64,000 nucleotides of DNA from Micromonospora citrea. Its GTDB lineage: Bacteria; Actinomycetota; Actinomycetes; Mycobacteriales; Micromonosporaceae. Where the stretch lies: assembly GCF_900090315.1 (NCBI RefSeq), contig NZ_FMHZ01000002.1, positions 7,038,501-7,102,500 on the forward strand, read 5' to 3'. Made by a program: the position numbers and the translations under genes. Of this stretch, positions 34,684 to 44,354 are shown in pieces (position 1 is the stretch's first letter; each line of letters begins with the position of its first letter). The notes under the pieces are model-generated. The model saw nothing but the letters and a program-made list of their open reading frames with translations, was not told where the DNA came from and searched no databases.

Positions 34684-36126
34684 ATGAGCGCGGCGCGTAC
34701 GCCGCGACCGGCCGACGCCACCGCGTCGCCGGACGACAGGCGGCGCTGGCAGGCCCTCGGGGTCGGGCTGGTCGCCGCGTTCATGACCCTGCTCGACGTG
34801 AGCATCGTCAACGTCGCCGTCCCGTCGATGGACCGCGCCCTCGGCGCCTCCCCCAGCGACGTGCAGTGGGTGCTCTCCGGGTACGCCCTCACGTTCGGGC
34901 TGGTGCTGGTCTCGGCCGGGCGCTTCGGCGACGCGCGCGGCCGGCGGGCCGCGTTCGTCTTCGGGATCGCGCTGTTCACGCTCGCCAGCGCGCTCGCCGG
35001 GCTGGCGGCCTCCCCCGCGTGGCTGGTCGGCGCACGGCTGCTCCAGGGCGCCGCCGCCGGGGTGGTCAACCCGCAGGTCACCGGCCTGATCCAGGAACTG
35101 TTCCAGGGGCCTGAGCGGGCCCGCCCCTTCGGGCTGCTCGGCGCCACCATCGGCATCTCCACCGCCGTCGGGCCGCTGCTCGGCGGCCTGCTGATCGCCG
35201 TCGGCGGCGCGGAGCACGGCTGGCGGTGGGTGTTCTTCGTCAACGTGCCCGTCGGGGTCGTGGCGGTCGTCCTCGGCTGGCGGCTGCTCCCGGCCCGCCC
35301 GGCACGCCCGGCGGACCACCGGCGGCTGGACCCCGTCGGGGTGCTGCTGCTCGGGGCCGGCGTGCTGCTGGTGCTGCTGCCGCTGGTCCAGCAGCAGTGG
35401 CCGAGCCGCGCGAAGTGGCTGCTCGTACCGGCCGGGCTGGTCGCCCTGGCCGGATTCTGGGGGTGGGAACGGTGGTACGCCCGCCGCCGGGAGCCGCTGT
35501 TCGACCTGCGCCTGTTCGGCCTCCGGTCGTACGCCCTCGGGTCGCTGATCGCGCTGGTCTACTTCGGCGGGTTCACCGCGATCTTCTTCATCTTCACGCT
35601 GTACCTGCAGAACGGCCTCGGCTACAGCGCGCTGGTCGCCGGCCTGGCCATCACCCCGTTCGCCCTGGGCTCGGCCGCGGCGTCCGCGCTCGGCGGCCGG
35701 ATCGTCAACCGCTTCGGCCGGCCACTGGTGGCGGTCGGGCTGCTCACCGTGGTGGTCGGACTCGTCGCGGTGACCGGCGTACTCGAACTTGCCTCGCCGG
35801 ACGCGAGCGTGCCGTGGCTGACGGCGGCACCGCTGCTGGTCGCCGGGCTGGGCAGCGGCCTGGTGATCGCCCCGAACCAGACGCTCACGCTGTCCCAGGT
35901 GCCGGTGCCGGAGGCGGGCAGCGGCGCGGGCATGCTGCAGACCGGTCAACGCATCGGCTCCGCGGCCGGCATCGCCGCCGTCGGCTCGGTCTTCTTCTCC
36001 TCGCTGGCCGGCAGCGACGGCGACTACTCGGCGGCGTTCCGGCACTCGCTCCTGCTGGCCGCCGCGGTCATCGCGCTGGCGTTGGTCGCCGCCCTGGTGG
36101 ACGTCGCCCTCGGCCGCCGCCACTGA
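34684..36126 (+). CDS. DHA2-family (EmrB/QacA) drug exporter
   Basis: A 480-residue, 14-helix proton antiporter. Motif A RFGDARGRR follows helix 2, and motif C-like GISTAVGPLLGG lies in helix 5. The first helices (AFMTLLDVSIVNVAVPSM) fit the family exactly. Substrate unknown. ATG with gggagg upstream. It ends at the hairpin shared with the convergent lysozyme-like gene copy B. Confidence 0.92.
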   Translation: MSAARTPRPADATASPDDRRRWQALGVGLVAAFMTLLDVSIVNVAVPSMDRALGASPSDVQWVLSGYALTFGLVLVSAGRFGDARGRRAAFVFGIALFTLASALAGLAASPAWLVGARLLQGAAAGVVNPQVTGLIQELFQGPERARPFGLLGATIGISTAVGPLLGGLLIAVGGAEHGWRWVFFVNVPVGVVAVVLGWRLLPARPARPADHRRLDPVGVLLLGAGVLLVLLPLVQQQWPSRAKWLLVPAGLVALAGFWGWERWYARRREPLFDLRLFGLRSYALGSLIALVYFGGFTAIFFIFTLYLQNGLGYSALVAGLAITPFALGSAAASALGGRIVNRFGRPLVAVGLLTVVVGLVAVTGVLELASPDASVPWLTAAPLLVAGLGSGLVIAPNQTLTLSQVPVPEAGSGAGMLQTGQRIGSAAGIAAVGSVFFSSLAGSDGDYSAAFRHSLLLAAAVIALALVAALVDVALGRRH

Positions 36127-36222
36127 CCGCCACCCGCGCCGAGGGGTGCCCGGCGCAGTGCCCTCGTTCGCAGTGCGGTGCTTGCAGGATGCCGGCTGAT
36201 CTCCGTGTCCTGGAGACGCCGT

Positions 36223-36252
36223 CGGCCGGCACCCGTGTTCGGGTGCCGGCCG
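36223..36252. terminator. Terminator of lysozyme-like gene, copy B
   Basis: Same perfect 13-base stem and TGTT loop as 27392-27421. Here it also faces the exporter gene and may stop transcription from both sides. Confidence 0.75.
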
Positions 36253-36281
36253 GCGGTCCCCCTTGTGGTGGAAGGTCTGTG

Positions 36282-36872
36282 TCAGCTGTTCCAGTGCTCG
36301 GCGACGAGGTCGGCGGCCTGCTGCTCCCACTGGGCGTAGTGGTCGGGGTAGGCCGACACCTGCACCGTCTGCGCCGCCTTCGTCAGCGGCATGTCCTGCC
36401 ACCCGTCGACCTGCTTGAGACCCTTCAGGAACGCCATGGTCGAGTACTCCGGGTCGGTGATCTGCTCCACCGTGCCCCACCCACTCGACGGGCGCTGCTG
36501 GAACAGGCCCTGCGAGTCATGGTCGTTGCGCTCACCCAGATGACCCAGGTTCTCCAGCTTCGACTCCTGCAACGCCGTCGCGATCGCCACCACAGCGGCA
36601 CGCTCGTCCATCCCGGCCTTCTTCGTCGCCGCGACGATCGCCTTCACGTTACCGACCTGCTCGTCCGACAGATCGATCCGCGACTGCGCACCCTGCACAC
36701 CGTGCGGAACCAGCTTGCCCTTGTCCACGCCCGGCTTGTCAGCCTGCACCGCCACGGTCACGGGCGTGCCCTCGACCGGCGAGGCGTGAGCGGCAGCCGG
36801 ACCGGCGAACACACCACCGACAACAGCCAGACCAGCAATACCCAGAACGCTCTTACGCATGATCGTGTTCAC
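36282..36872 (-). CDS. Secreted lysozyme-like protein, copy B
   Basis: A 196-residue protein, nearly the same as copy A. The changes are FA to VV and loss of one Ala in the signal peptide, and Thr to Ala at the fifth residue from the end. The catalytic Glu region and the GLFQQRPSSGWG loop are unchanged. GTG start as in copy A. Confidence 0.85.
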   Translation of the reverse strand: MNTIMRKSVLGIAGLAVVGGVFAGPAAAHASPVEGTPVTVAVQADKPGVDKGKLVPHGVQGAQSRIDLSDEQVGNVKAIVAATKKAGMDERAAVVAIATALQESKLENLGHLGERNDHDSQGLFQQRPSSGWGTVEQITDPEYSTMAFLKGLKQVDGWQDMPLTKAAQTVQVSAYPDHYAQWEQQAADLVAEHWNS

Positions 36873-37557
36873 GATGGGCTCCATTCGGGGGGAAGGCACC
36901 CGCACGACTACCGAGGGGGATCGAAACGCGGGTGCAAGCACCGTCCGGCGCTCAAGGAAGCTCAAGGGGAAAAGATCAGACCGACCAGGATCTCGCCGGG
37001 GCGGGGGACGCCCTCGCGTCGGCCGGACCATGTCCAACGACCGCCGGCCCGCCGTCATTCCGGGCCCGGCACCCCCACCCGCAGGCGGAACGTGCCCTCA
37101 CTCGGCCGTACGCAGGGTGTAACGACCCCGACCCCGCCACGATTCCGCACCCACGATGCCCCCGGCCACACCCCGAAACCGGACAACCGACCCGACACCC
37201 GACACCGTCGACCAACAGCCACCAGAGGACGGCGGCGCACCCGGGAGCGTGGGCCGACCGGAGCATCGGCGTGCAGGCGGGCGTCTCGCATCCCGGCCGC
37301 CGGCCAGGCCGCTCCACCTGCTGTCGGTGCAGCGCTGGTCGAGCCCCTCACCACAGCGGTCACACCGTGCGACGCTGTCGAGCTGCCCGCACAGACGGGG
37401 GCACACCGCCGCCCGTCGCAGGGGGCCGGCACTGGCACGGGCGGCGGCAGCGCTGGACGGGCGGCGGATTCGGGTGGCGCAGACGCGACCGGCCGGCCCC
37501 GAGCGGGGCCGGCCGGTCGTCATGACGATGCGGTGGTCACCGATCGTCATGCGGCTG
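36873..37557. other. Region between lysozyme-like copies B and C
   Basis: The left part is the duplicated leader of copy B, with GTGTAACGAC at 37117-37126; its second copy (around 37031) has decayed. From about 37206 the sequence is unique and non-coding until the hairpin at 37486-37519. Confidence 0.55.
37486..37519 (-). terminator. Terminator of lysozyme-like gene C
   Basis: A perfect 15-base stem with a GAGC loop, 39 bases after the gene. Confidence 0.75.
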
Positions 37558-38262
37558 TCACCAGAGCTGCGCGACGATGTCCGCCGCCTGCTCCTCCCAC
37601 TGCGCGTACGCGAACGGGTAGGCCGAGACCTGCACCGTCTGCGCGGCGGTGGTCAGCGGTAGGTCCTGCCAGCCGCCGACGTTCTTGAGCGCCTCGAAGA
37701 ACGCCCGCGACGAGTACTCCGGATCGGTGATCTGGTCGGGCGAGCCCCAACCCGACGACGGGCGCTGCTGGAACAGGCCCTGCGAGTCGTGGTCGTTGTA
37801 CGCGCCCAGGTGGCCGAGGTTGTAGAGCTTCGACTCCTGCAGCGAGGTCGCGATGCCGATGACGGCTCCTCGCTTGCCCACGCCGGTCTCCTTGGCCTCC
37901 TCGACGATGGCCTTGGCGTTCGCGAGCTGCGCGTCGTCGAGCGGGACGCGCGACTGGGCGCCCTGCACGCCGTGCGGGATCAACTCGTTCCGGCTGGGCT
38001 TGTCAGCGGGCTTGTCCGTCGTGCCGCCGGTGGTCAGGGCCGACTCCTCGCCGGGAGCGGGCTGGGTCCGGCCGGTGGCCTGCTCGATCGCGGCCACGGC
38101 ACCCTCGTGCGGCCCGCTCGTCACCGGTGCGGCCACAGCCGTCGGCCCGAAGGCCAGGCCACCGAGGGCGGCGACACCCGCCACGCTCAGCGCGATCTTA
38201 CGATTCGGGTCCTTCGAGTCCTTCGCGATGGCCGGGAGCCACCGAGTGAAGTCGTACTTCAC
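37558..38262 (-). CDS. Secreted lysozyme-like protein, diverged paralogue C
   Basis: A 234-residue paralogue of copies A and B. It has a longer N-terminus (KYDFTRWLPAIAKDSKDPNR), a signal-like helix (ALSVAGVAALGGLAFGPTAV), a Thr/Pro-rich linker, and the same catalytic domain (GIATSLQESKLYNLG, DSQGLFQQRPSSGWG). GTG start with gaaagggca upstream. Divergence in signal and linker suggests an older duplication than A/B. Confidence 0.83.
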   Translation of the reverse strand: MKYDFTRWLPAIAKDSKDPNRKIALSVAGVAALGGLAFGPTAVAAPVTSGPHEGAVAAIEQATGRTQPAPGEESALTTGGTTDKPADKPSRNELIPHGVQGAQSRVPLDDAQLANAKAIVEEAKETGVGKRGAVIGIATSLQESKLYNLGHLGAYNDHDSQGLFQQRPSSGWGSPDQITDPEYSSRAFFEALKNVGGWQDLPLTTAAQTVQVSAYPFAYAQWEEQAADIVAQLW

Positions 38263-38798
38263 GATGGTTGCCCTTTCGGTCAGGCGAAGCGCTCCTGGCT
38301 GAGCGCTCCTCGGGGGAACTGCCCGCGCCGGAGAGGTTTCGGTTCCGGCGATACGGGGGACACAACCAGGTCGCCCTGTCGGTCATTCCGGATATGGACC
38401 GGTGACGGCAAGCTGCGGTCTCCGTCACTCGACACCGGGGGCACCGAACGCGCGCCGCCCGTCGTCGACCCAAGGCGACAGATAGGGCGAATCCGAGGCC
38501 CCACAGCCTGCTGCCTCCGGTCGGCCGGCGAGCGCGCCGGGGTGGCAGCCCGTCCGGGCCGGGGTGACCGCCCGGCGACCGCAGGTCTTCCGCCCGCCGT
38601 CGCTCTCGCCTGGCAGAGCGCGCTACTTCGTGCGAACTGCGGCCTTCGGGGAAGCCGAGGGCGCAGTTTCCGGGAAGTTGTCCGGATCTTGGCCGTCGAG
38701 GCATGCGGCGGTCAGCGCATGCGGCGGTCGGGGCAGGGCTCCCGGTCGGCTCGCGCGGCGGTCGGGTCGGCTCTTACGGCGGTCGGGTCGGCTCGTGG
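38263..38798. other. Upstream region of lysozyme-like gene C
   Basis: Non-coding. Contains a short direct repeat near the gene (GGAGCGCT twice, leftward, around 38290-38315) and, near 38700-38800, three imperfect copies of GGCGGTCGGGTCGGCTC. No riboswitch recognised. Confidence 0.5.
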
Positions 38799-39920
38799 TC
38801 AGGTCGCGCGGGGGGCGCCGAACCGGACGAGGACGTGCCAGAGCTGTTTGAGGTGCTGGAGCGTGACCTCGGCCGGCCCTCGATCGGCCCACCGGGAGGG
38901 CTCGGTGGCCAGGGACGCCGCCGCGCGCCCGATCAGGGCGGCGTCGATCGGGTCTCCCGGCCGGGCGAACTCCGCGTGCACCCGGGCGGCCAGCGGCGGG
39001 ATGGCCGGCCCCCGGAAGTCGGGGTCGATCCCGTCGACGGGAAGCTCGAAGCCGGCGTGCCAGTGCAGGGCGACCCCGTGGCGTCGGGCGAGCGCGTCGA
39101 GCGTCTCGCCGGTCTCGGTGCCCTGGAACGACGGGTCCGCGACCACCATCTCCACGTCCCGGGCCAGGCTCAGCTCGCCGTGGATCTGCGCCTCGATGTA
39201 GTCGTCGAGGGCGCGGCCCGCCGCGCCGGGGGCGGCGGCGAGGTCCTCGCGGCGGCGCAGCAGCGACTGGACCAGGGTCACCACGTCCCCCGGCACGCCG
39301 AGGCTGACCCCGGTGCCGTCGGTCGCCGCGAGCAGGGCCGCGAGCACCGGCTCGAAGACGTCGATCGTGCCCAGGTCGCGGGGGCCCAGGTGACTGTCGC
39401 CGAAGCAGAACGTCGCCCGCGCCAGCACCTCCGGGCGCAGCCGCAGATGGCAGGAGCCGAACCGGGGGCAGGCACCGTCCGGGTGGTCGAGGAGGTTCAG
39501 GCCGCCGTACTTCGGGCGGTCCATCGGCAGCACGCCGGGTGCCTGGTAGGCGCCGCCGAAGAGTGACTCCTCCCAGCGGTCCCGGTCGCCGCCGGGAAAT
39601 GCGGTCAGCCCGCCGTTGGAGATACCGGTCTCGAACTGGCTGCGGTAGACGCCCTCGGCGTCGAGTGCGGCGGCGACGGTACGCCCGTCGGCGAGGAGCC
39701 GGTCGGGGTGGAAGTTGAGGGTGAGACGGCCGTGCCGGCCGATGGCCTCGATCAGCCGCTCCGGCCGGTGTGTCACGCCGGAGCCGGCGAGCGCGCGGGC
39801 GACGGCGGCCAGGGCGGCGGGACGATCCCGCAACGCCGTCGCGCGGACGTGCTCGATCGCCGCGCGCTGGGCGGGGGTGAGTGCCGCGTGGAGGGCGGCC
39901 GGGCTGGCGGTGGGCTGCAC
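38799..39920 (-). CDS. DUF3626 protein
   Basis: A 373-residue protein carrying the DUF3626 signature: LTLNFHPDRLLADGRTVA, ETGISNGGLTAFPGGDRDRW, FGGAYQAPG, RPKYGGLNLLDHP and GSCHLRLR. Biochemical function is not known. The conserved His, Arg and Gly residues suggest an enzyme. GTG start. It stands alone, with no operon partners. Confidence 0.85.
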   Translation of the reverse strand: MQPTASPAALHAALTPAQRAAIEHVRATALRDRPAALAAVARALAGSGVTHRPERLIEAIGRHGRLTLNFHPDRLLADGRTVAAALDAEGVYRSQFETGISNGGLTAFPGGDRDRWEESLFGGAYQAPGVLPMDRPKYGGLNLLDHPDGACPRFGSCHLRLRPEVLARATFCFGDSHLGPRDLGTIDVFEPVLAALLAATDGTGVSLGVPGDVVTLVQSLLRRREDLAAAPGAAGRALDDYIEAQIHGELSLARDVEMVVADPSFQGTETGETLDALARRHGVALHWHAGFELPVDGIDPDFRGPAIPPLAARVHAEFARPGDPIDAALIGRAAASLATEPSRWADRGPAEVTLQHLKQLWHVLVRFGAPRAT

Positions 39921-40038
39921 GGTGACGGATCATTCCTCGGCGCGGGACGGAACGCATCTCGTTTCCTGTGCGAACGGCATCGCGGGTGGAGCGCCCCCGA
40001 ACCGCCTGCCCCGCCCGCCTCCACCGCCGGCGTCGGGG

Positions 40039-40515
40039 CTAGTCCTCGCGGGCCCGGTCGGTGCCGAAGCCGTCGAGCGCGGTCCGCTCGTCCGCGTCGA
40101 GCAGCTCCTGGAAGAGCGTGATCTGCAGGCCGGCGGGGGCGTCGAGGCGGGAGTTGAGCGACTGCCAGGGCGTCACCGTCGGCGGGGCGATCTCGGTGGC
40201 GCCGGCGGAGACCAGGCGTCGGGTGGCGGACCGGCTGTCGTCCACCTCGAAGGCCACCCTGATCCTCGGAGCCACCTGCCGCCCCACCTCGACCTCGTCG
40301 ATCATGCGCTTCTGCGCCGGGTTGGCGATCTCCAGCGTTGCCCGGCCGGCGTCGAGGATCACCACCCGGGCGTCCCCCTCCCCGGAGAACGCGGCCTGCT
40401 CGGGCAGGCCCAGCGCGTCACGGAAGAAGGTCACGGCCGCCTCGTAGTCCTCGGCCTCCACGACCAGGCGAAGCTGGCGTACGGCGGGCGGACGGGCGTC
40501 GTCGTGCGTCGTCAT
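40039..40515 (-). CDS. Glyoxalase/bleomycin-resistance-fold protein
   Basis: A 158-residue vicinal oxygen chelate protein, two beta-alpha-beta-beta-beta halves (LRLVVEAEDYEAAVTFFRDA in the first and IRVAFEVDDSRSATRRLVSA in the second). Substrate unknown; metal ligands are not complete to my eye, so it may be a binding protein. The ATG at 40515 is taken, as the upstream extension has no family similarity. Confidence 0.82.
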   Translation of the reverse strand: MTTHDDARPPAVRQLRLVVEAEDYEAAVTFFRDALGLPEQAAFSGEGDARVVILDAGRATLEIANPAQKRMIDEVEVGRQVAPRIRVAFEVDDSRSATRRLVSAGATEIAPPTVTPWQSLNSRLDAPAGLQITLFQELLDADERTALDGFGTDRARED

Positions 40516-40925
40516 GCCGACGCAGCCTAGTCGGGCGCCTCGGGCCGGCTGTCGACGGTTCACCCGTTGGTCCGGCACCAGGACAGAGGATTACAGTGGG
40601 TGGGCCGACCGGAAGGCAATGAATTGACTGTTGGTGCGGCGGTCGACCGGGGGATGGGGATGCCGGGCGATCGCCTCTGCTGGGCCCGTGACGAGGCCGA
40701 CGCCCTGGATGGCGTCGGCTGTTCCGTCGTGTCCGCCGCCCGACGCGGTCGGTCCGCCGTCCGCGCCGTTCGTCCACGGGTCGTGGCGGTGCGGCCGGCT
40801 GTCGCCCGGGGTGCGGCGCGGCTTCAGCCCGTCGGTCCGCGTTCGGTGCGGGCCGGCCGTGCCCCGGTCGCGCGTCGCCCGACCACTGCGGTCCGGCGCA
40901 CCGTCTTCCTCCCCGGGCGACCGGG
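40516..40925. other. Non-coding stretch before the MEDS gene
   Basis: No convincing gene. A rightward open frame ending at 40929 overlaps the next start as ATGA, but its composition (long Arg/Val/Pro/Ala runs) and lack of a ribosome site argue against it. Confidence 0.5.
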
Positions 40926-41867
40926 ATGACCCCCGGGCCGAACGGGGCGGCCGACGCGTTCGTGCACGAGGGCCTCTTCTACCGCGACCCGGACGAACTG
41001 CTGGCGGGCACGGTGCCGTTCGTCACCGGTGGGCTCACCGCCGGGGAACCGGTGCTGGTCGCCATGCCCGGCGCGAACCTGGGACTGGTCCGCGACGCGG
41101 TCGGCGACGCCGACGGGGTGCGGTGGGCGGACATGGGCGAGGCCGGGCGCAACCCGGGCCGGATCATCCCGTGGGTGTTGCAGGCGTTCATCGACCGCCA
41201 TGCCGGGCGGCGGGTACGGATCATCGGCGAGCCGATCTGGGCCGGGCGCAGCGACACCGAGTATCCGGCCTGCGCCCAGCACGAGGCACTGATCAACATG
41301 GCGTTCGCCGGGCGCGAGGCCACCATCCTGTGCCCGTACGACGTGGCGGGCCTCGACGACGACGTCCTCGCCGACGCGTACGCGACGCATCCGGTGCTGG
41401 TCGACGACGCCGGGCGACGGCCCAGCCCGGCCTACGCGCCGGCGGACGTGGTCGCCCGCTACAACCTTCCGCTGCCGGCGCCGGCGGAGCCCGTCGCGGC
41501 GCTGGCCTACCGGTTCGAGACGCTGCCCGCGGTGCGCGCGTTCGTCGCCGGCCACGGCCAGGTCGCCGGGCTGGACGAGGACCGGGTGGACGACCTGCAG
41601 ATCGCCGTGACCGAGCTGGCCACGAACAGCGTCGCGCACGCCGGCGGCGGCGGCGTGCTGCGGGTGTGGCGCACCGCCGAGCACCTGGTCTGCGAGATTC
41701 GTGACGACGGCTGGCTGGCCGACCCGCTCGCCGGCCGGTTGACCCCGGCGGCCGACGGTGTCGGCGGGCGCGGCCTGGTGATCGTGCAGGCGCTGTGCGA
41801 CCTGGTCCGGGTGCACAGCACCGCCGCCGGGACGACGGTGCGCCTGCACATGCGTCGCCCCGGCTGA
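40926..41867 (+). CDS. MEDS-domain anti-sigma-type ATP-binding protein
   Basis: A 313-residue protein. The N-terminal MEDS sensing domain (about 10-170) has FVHEGLFYRDPDELLAGTVP and ends before DVVARYN. The C-terminal HATPase domain (about 200-312) has the N-box LQIAVTELATNSVAHA and G-box GVGGRGLVIVQALCD of RsbW-type kinases. Such proteins regulate sigma factors or sense signals in actinobacteria, and the SpoIIE-type phosphatase at 11792 belongs to the same kind of pathway. The ATG lacks a strong ribosome site. Confidence 0.85.
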   Translation: MTPGPNGAADAFVHEGLFYRDPDELLAGTVPFVTGGLTAGEPVLVAMPGANLGLVRDAVGDADGVRWADMGEAGRNPGRIIPWVLQAFIDRHAGRRVRIIGEPIWAGRSDTEYPACAQHEALINMAFAGREATILCPYDVAGLDDDVLADAYATHPVLVDDAGRRPSPAYAPADVVARYNLPLPAPAEPVAALAYRFETLPAVRAFVAGHGQVAGLDEDRVDDLQIAVTELATNSVAHAGGGGVLRVWRTAEHLVCEIRDDGWLADPLAGRLTPAADGVGGRGLVIVQALCDLVRVHSTAAGTTVRLHMRRPG

Positions 41868-41902
41868 CCGGCGCCGCCCCTTCCCCGCCGGGCCGAGCCC
41901 TC

Positions 41903-42532
41903 TCAGTGCCCTCGGGCCAGCCACTCGTCCAGGTGCGGGGCCTCCGCGCCGATCGTCGTGCTGTCGCCGTGCCCGGTGTGCACCACCGTCTGCGCCGCAA
42001 GGGTGAGCAGCCGGTCCCGGATGGAGGCGACGATCGTGCCGAAGTCGCTGTACGAGCGCCCGGTGGCGCCCGGCCCGCCCGCGAAGAGGGTGTCACCGGT
42101 GAAGACCGCGCCGAGCGCCGGCGCGTGGAAGCTGCACGCGCCGGGGCTGTGCCCGGGGGTGTGCAGGACGGTGAGCGTGATTCCGGCGACCTCCACGTCC
42201 TGCCCGTCCCGCAGGTCGCCGCCGGGCGCCTCGTCGGGGTGCACCATGTCCCACAGCACCCGGTCGGCGGGATGCAGCAGCACCGGCGCGCCGGTGGCCC
42301 GCGCCAGTGCGGGGGCCACCCGCACGTGGTCGTCGTGGGCGTGGGTGGCGAGGATGGCCCGTACCCGCCGGTCGCCGACGGCGGCCAGAATCGCGTCGAC
42401 GTCGTGCGGGGCGTCGACGACGACGCACTCGGTGTCGTCGCCGACCACCCAGACGTTGTTGTCGACGTGGAAGGTCTGCCCGTCGAGGGAGAACGTGCCG
42501 GAGGTGACGGCGTGGTCGACGCGGGCCGCCAT
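41903..42532 (-). CDS. Metallo-beta-lactamase-fold hydrolase
   Basis: A 209-residue protein with the HAHDDH zinc motif, a second His in HTPGHSPGA and the bridging Asp in FTGDTLF. It is the usual companion of mycothiol-dependent formaldehyde dehydrogenase (the Rv2260 position), where it may hydrolyse the S-formyl mycothiol product. The ATG overlaps the dehydrogenase stop by one base (TGATG). Confidence 0.88.
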   Translation of the reverse strand: MAARVDHAVTSGTFSLDGQTFHVDNNVWVVGDDTECVVVDAPHDVDAILAAVGDRRVRAILATHAHDDHVRVAPALARATGAPVLLHPADRVLWDMVHPDEAPGGDLRDGQDVEVAGITLTVLHTPGHSPGACSFHAPALGAVFTGDTLFAGGPGATGRSYSDFGTIVASIRDRLLTLAAQTVVHTGHGDSTTIGAEAPHLDEWLARGH

Positions 42533-43617
42533 CAGAAGACCACCACCGAGCGGAGCACGTCGCCGCGGTGCATCCGGGCGAACGCCTCCTCCACCTGGTC
42601 CAGCGCGATCTCCTCGGTGACGAAGGCGTCCAGGTCGAGCCGGCCCTGCAGGTAGAGCTCGGTCAGCATCGGGAAGTCGCGGCTGGGCAGGCAGTCGCCG
42701 TACCAGCTGGACTTGAGCGAGCCGCCGCGACCGAAGACGTCCAGCAGCGGCACCTCGACGGTCATCTCCGGCGTCGGCACGCCCACCAGCACCACCGTGC
42801 CGGCCAGGTCGCGGGCGTAGAACGCCTGCTTCCAGGTCTCGGGCCGACCGACCGCGTCGATCACCACGTCGGCGCCGAAGCCGCCGGTGGCGGCGCGGAT
42901 CGCCTCGACCGGGTCGTCCTCGCGGGCGTTGACCGTGTGGGTGGCGCCGAACTTCCGCGCCCAGTCGAGCTTGCGGGGGTCGGTGTCCACCGCGACGATC
43001 GTCGTCGCGCCGGCCAGCACCGCGCCGGCGACGGCCGCGTCCCCGACGCCGCCGCAGCCGATCACGGCCACGGAGTCGCCCCGGGTGACGCCGCCGGTGT
43101 TCATCGCCGCGCCGAGACCGGCCATCACGCCGCAGCCGAGCAGCCCGACGGCGGCGGGGCGGGCGGCCGGGTCCACCTTCGTGCACTGGCCGGCGTGCAC
43201 CAGCGTCTTCTCGGCGAAGGCGCCGATGCCCAGGGCCGGGGCCAACTCCGTGCCGTCGGTGAGGGTCATCTTGTTGGCCGCGTTGTGGGTGGCGAAGCAG
43301 TACCAGGGGCGGCCCCGCCGGCAGGCGCGGCACACCCCGCAGACCGCCCGCCAGTTGAGCACCACGAAGTCGCCCGGCGCGACCGAGTCGACGCCGGCGC
43401 CGACCTGCTCGACGATGCCGGCGGCCTCGTGCCCGAGCAGGAAGGGGTAGTCGTCGTTGATGCCGCCCTCCCGGTAGTGCAGGTCGGTGTGGCAGACCCC
43501 GCACGACTGGATCCGCACGACCGCCTCGCCCGGCCCGGGGTCGGGCACCACGATCGTGGTCACCTCGACCGGCGCGCCCTTGCTGCGGGAGATGACTCCC
43601 CGGACCTGCTGGCTCAC
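42532..43617 (-). CDS. mscR: S-(hydroxymethyl)mycothiol dehydrogenase
   Basis: A 361-residue zinc alcohol dehydrogenase. Catalytic zinc ligands include C39 and H63 ([19 protein letters not shown]); the structural zinc uses C93, C96, C99 and C107. The Rossmann loop is [11 protein letters not shown]. The sequence fits the mycothiol-dependent formaldehyde dehydrogenase subfamily and not ordinary alcohol dehydrogenases, and the adjoining MBL gene confirms it. GTG start at 43617 has ggaggaga upstream. Together they oxidise formaldehyde to formate in the cytoplasm. Confidence 0.92.
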   Translation of the reverse strand: MSQQVRGVISRSKGAPVEVTTIVVPDPGPGEAVVRIQSCGVCHTDLHYREGGINDDYPFLLGHEAAGIVEQVGAGVDSVAPGDFVVLNWRAVCGVCRACRRGRPWYCFATHNAANKMTLTDGTELAPALGIGAFAEKTLVHAGQCTKVDPAARPAAVGLLGCGVMAGLGAAMNTGGVTRGDSVAVIGCGGVGDAAVAGAVLAGATTIVAVDTDPRKLDWARKFGATHTVNAREDDPVEAIRAATGGFGADVVIDAVGRPETWKQAFYARDLAGTVVLVGVPTPEMTVEVPLLDVFGRGGSLKSSWYGDCLPSRDFPMLTELYLQGRLDLDAFVTEEIALDQVEEAFARMHRGDVLRSVVVF

Positions 43618-43805
43618 GGTCTCCTCCTGCTCCACGCCGGCGCGTCGCGCCGCCGTCGTCGGGTGCGCTGCCGCGGCACCGTCGCTGACGTCCCCGGCGA
43701 ACCTACCGCCGATCGTCCCGCACGTCCCAGCACCGCTCGCGGCGGTTGGCGCCGCCCACGCGGGGTAGGCGGGGGCACGGTTCGACAGTCGGACGGGAGA
43801 GCGCC

Positions 43806-44228
43806 ATGAAGTTCAGCCATCTGCCGCTGCGGGTCAGCGTCGGCGCGTTCATCCTCAACTCAGGCCTGGGCAAGCGGAGCCTGGAGGGGGAGGCGGCGCA
43901 GGGCATGCACGCCATGGCCGTGGGCGCGGTCCCCCAGCTCGGCCAGCTCGAGCCCGACCGGTTCGCCCGGCTGCTCTCCCGGGCGGAGATCGCCCTGGGC
44001 GCCGCGCTGCTCGCGCCGTTCGTGCCGTCGGCGCTGGTGGGCCTGGGGCTGTCCGCCTTCGGCGCGGGGCTGGTGCAGCTCTACCTCAGGACGCCGGGGA
44101 TGCGGGAGCCGGGCAGCCTGAAGCCCACCCAGCAGGGCACCGGCCTGGCCAAGGACGTGTGGCTGCTCGGGGCCGGCCTGACCCTGGTGCTGGACGACCT
44201 GACCCACCGCCGCCGCTGGGGCTGCTGA
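43806..44228 (+). CDS. DoxX-like small membrane protein
   Basis: A 140-residue protein with three or four hydrophobic helices ([35 protein letters not shown]). It resembles DoxX-type small membrane proteins; function unknown. ATG with gggagag upstream. Divergent from the mscR operon, so regulation might be shared. Confidence 0.65.
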   Translation: MKFSHLPLRVSVGAFILNSGLGKRSLEGEAAQGMHAMAVGAVPQLGQLEPDRFARLLSRAEIALGAALLAPFVPSALVGLGLSAFGAGLVQLYLRTPGMREPGSLKPTQQGTGLAKDVWLLGAGLTLVLDDLTHRRRWGC

Positions 44229-44354
44229 CGCCAGCGCCGGGCCGCGCCTGACACGCCGGTCGGGTCGTTGTCGCCGCCCGCCGGCACCTCGTGGCGGCGG
44301 GCGGGTGCGCGGCGCGCCGGCCGGGTCCGTCGCGCGGGGGCGGCGGGCCGGGGT

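Larger units (their letters stand above)
36219..37205 (-). repeat. One-kilobase direct repeat, copy B
   Basis: Near-identical to 27388-28385; see copy A for the differences. Confidence 0.9.

Noticed and set aside
40567..40929. Small gene before the MEDS protein, ending in an ATGA overlap
   Set aside because: Arg/Val/Pro/Ala-rich translation, no ribosome site, and no resemblance to protein. The overlap is likely chance.
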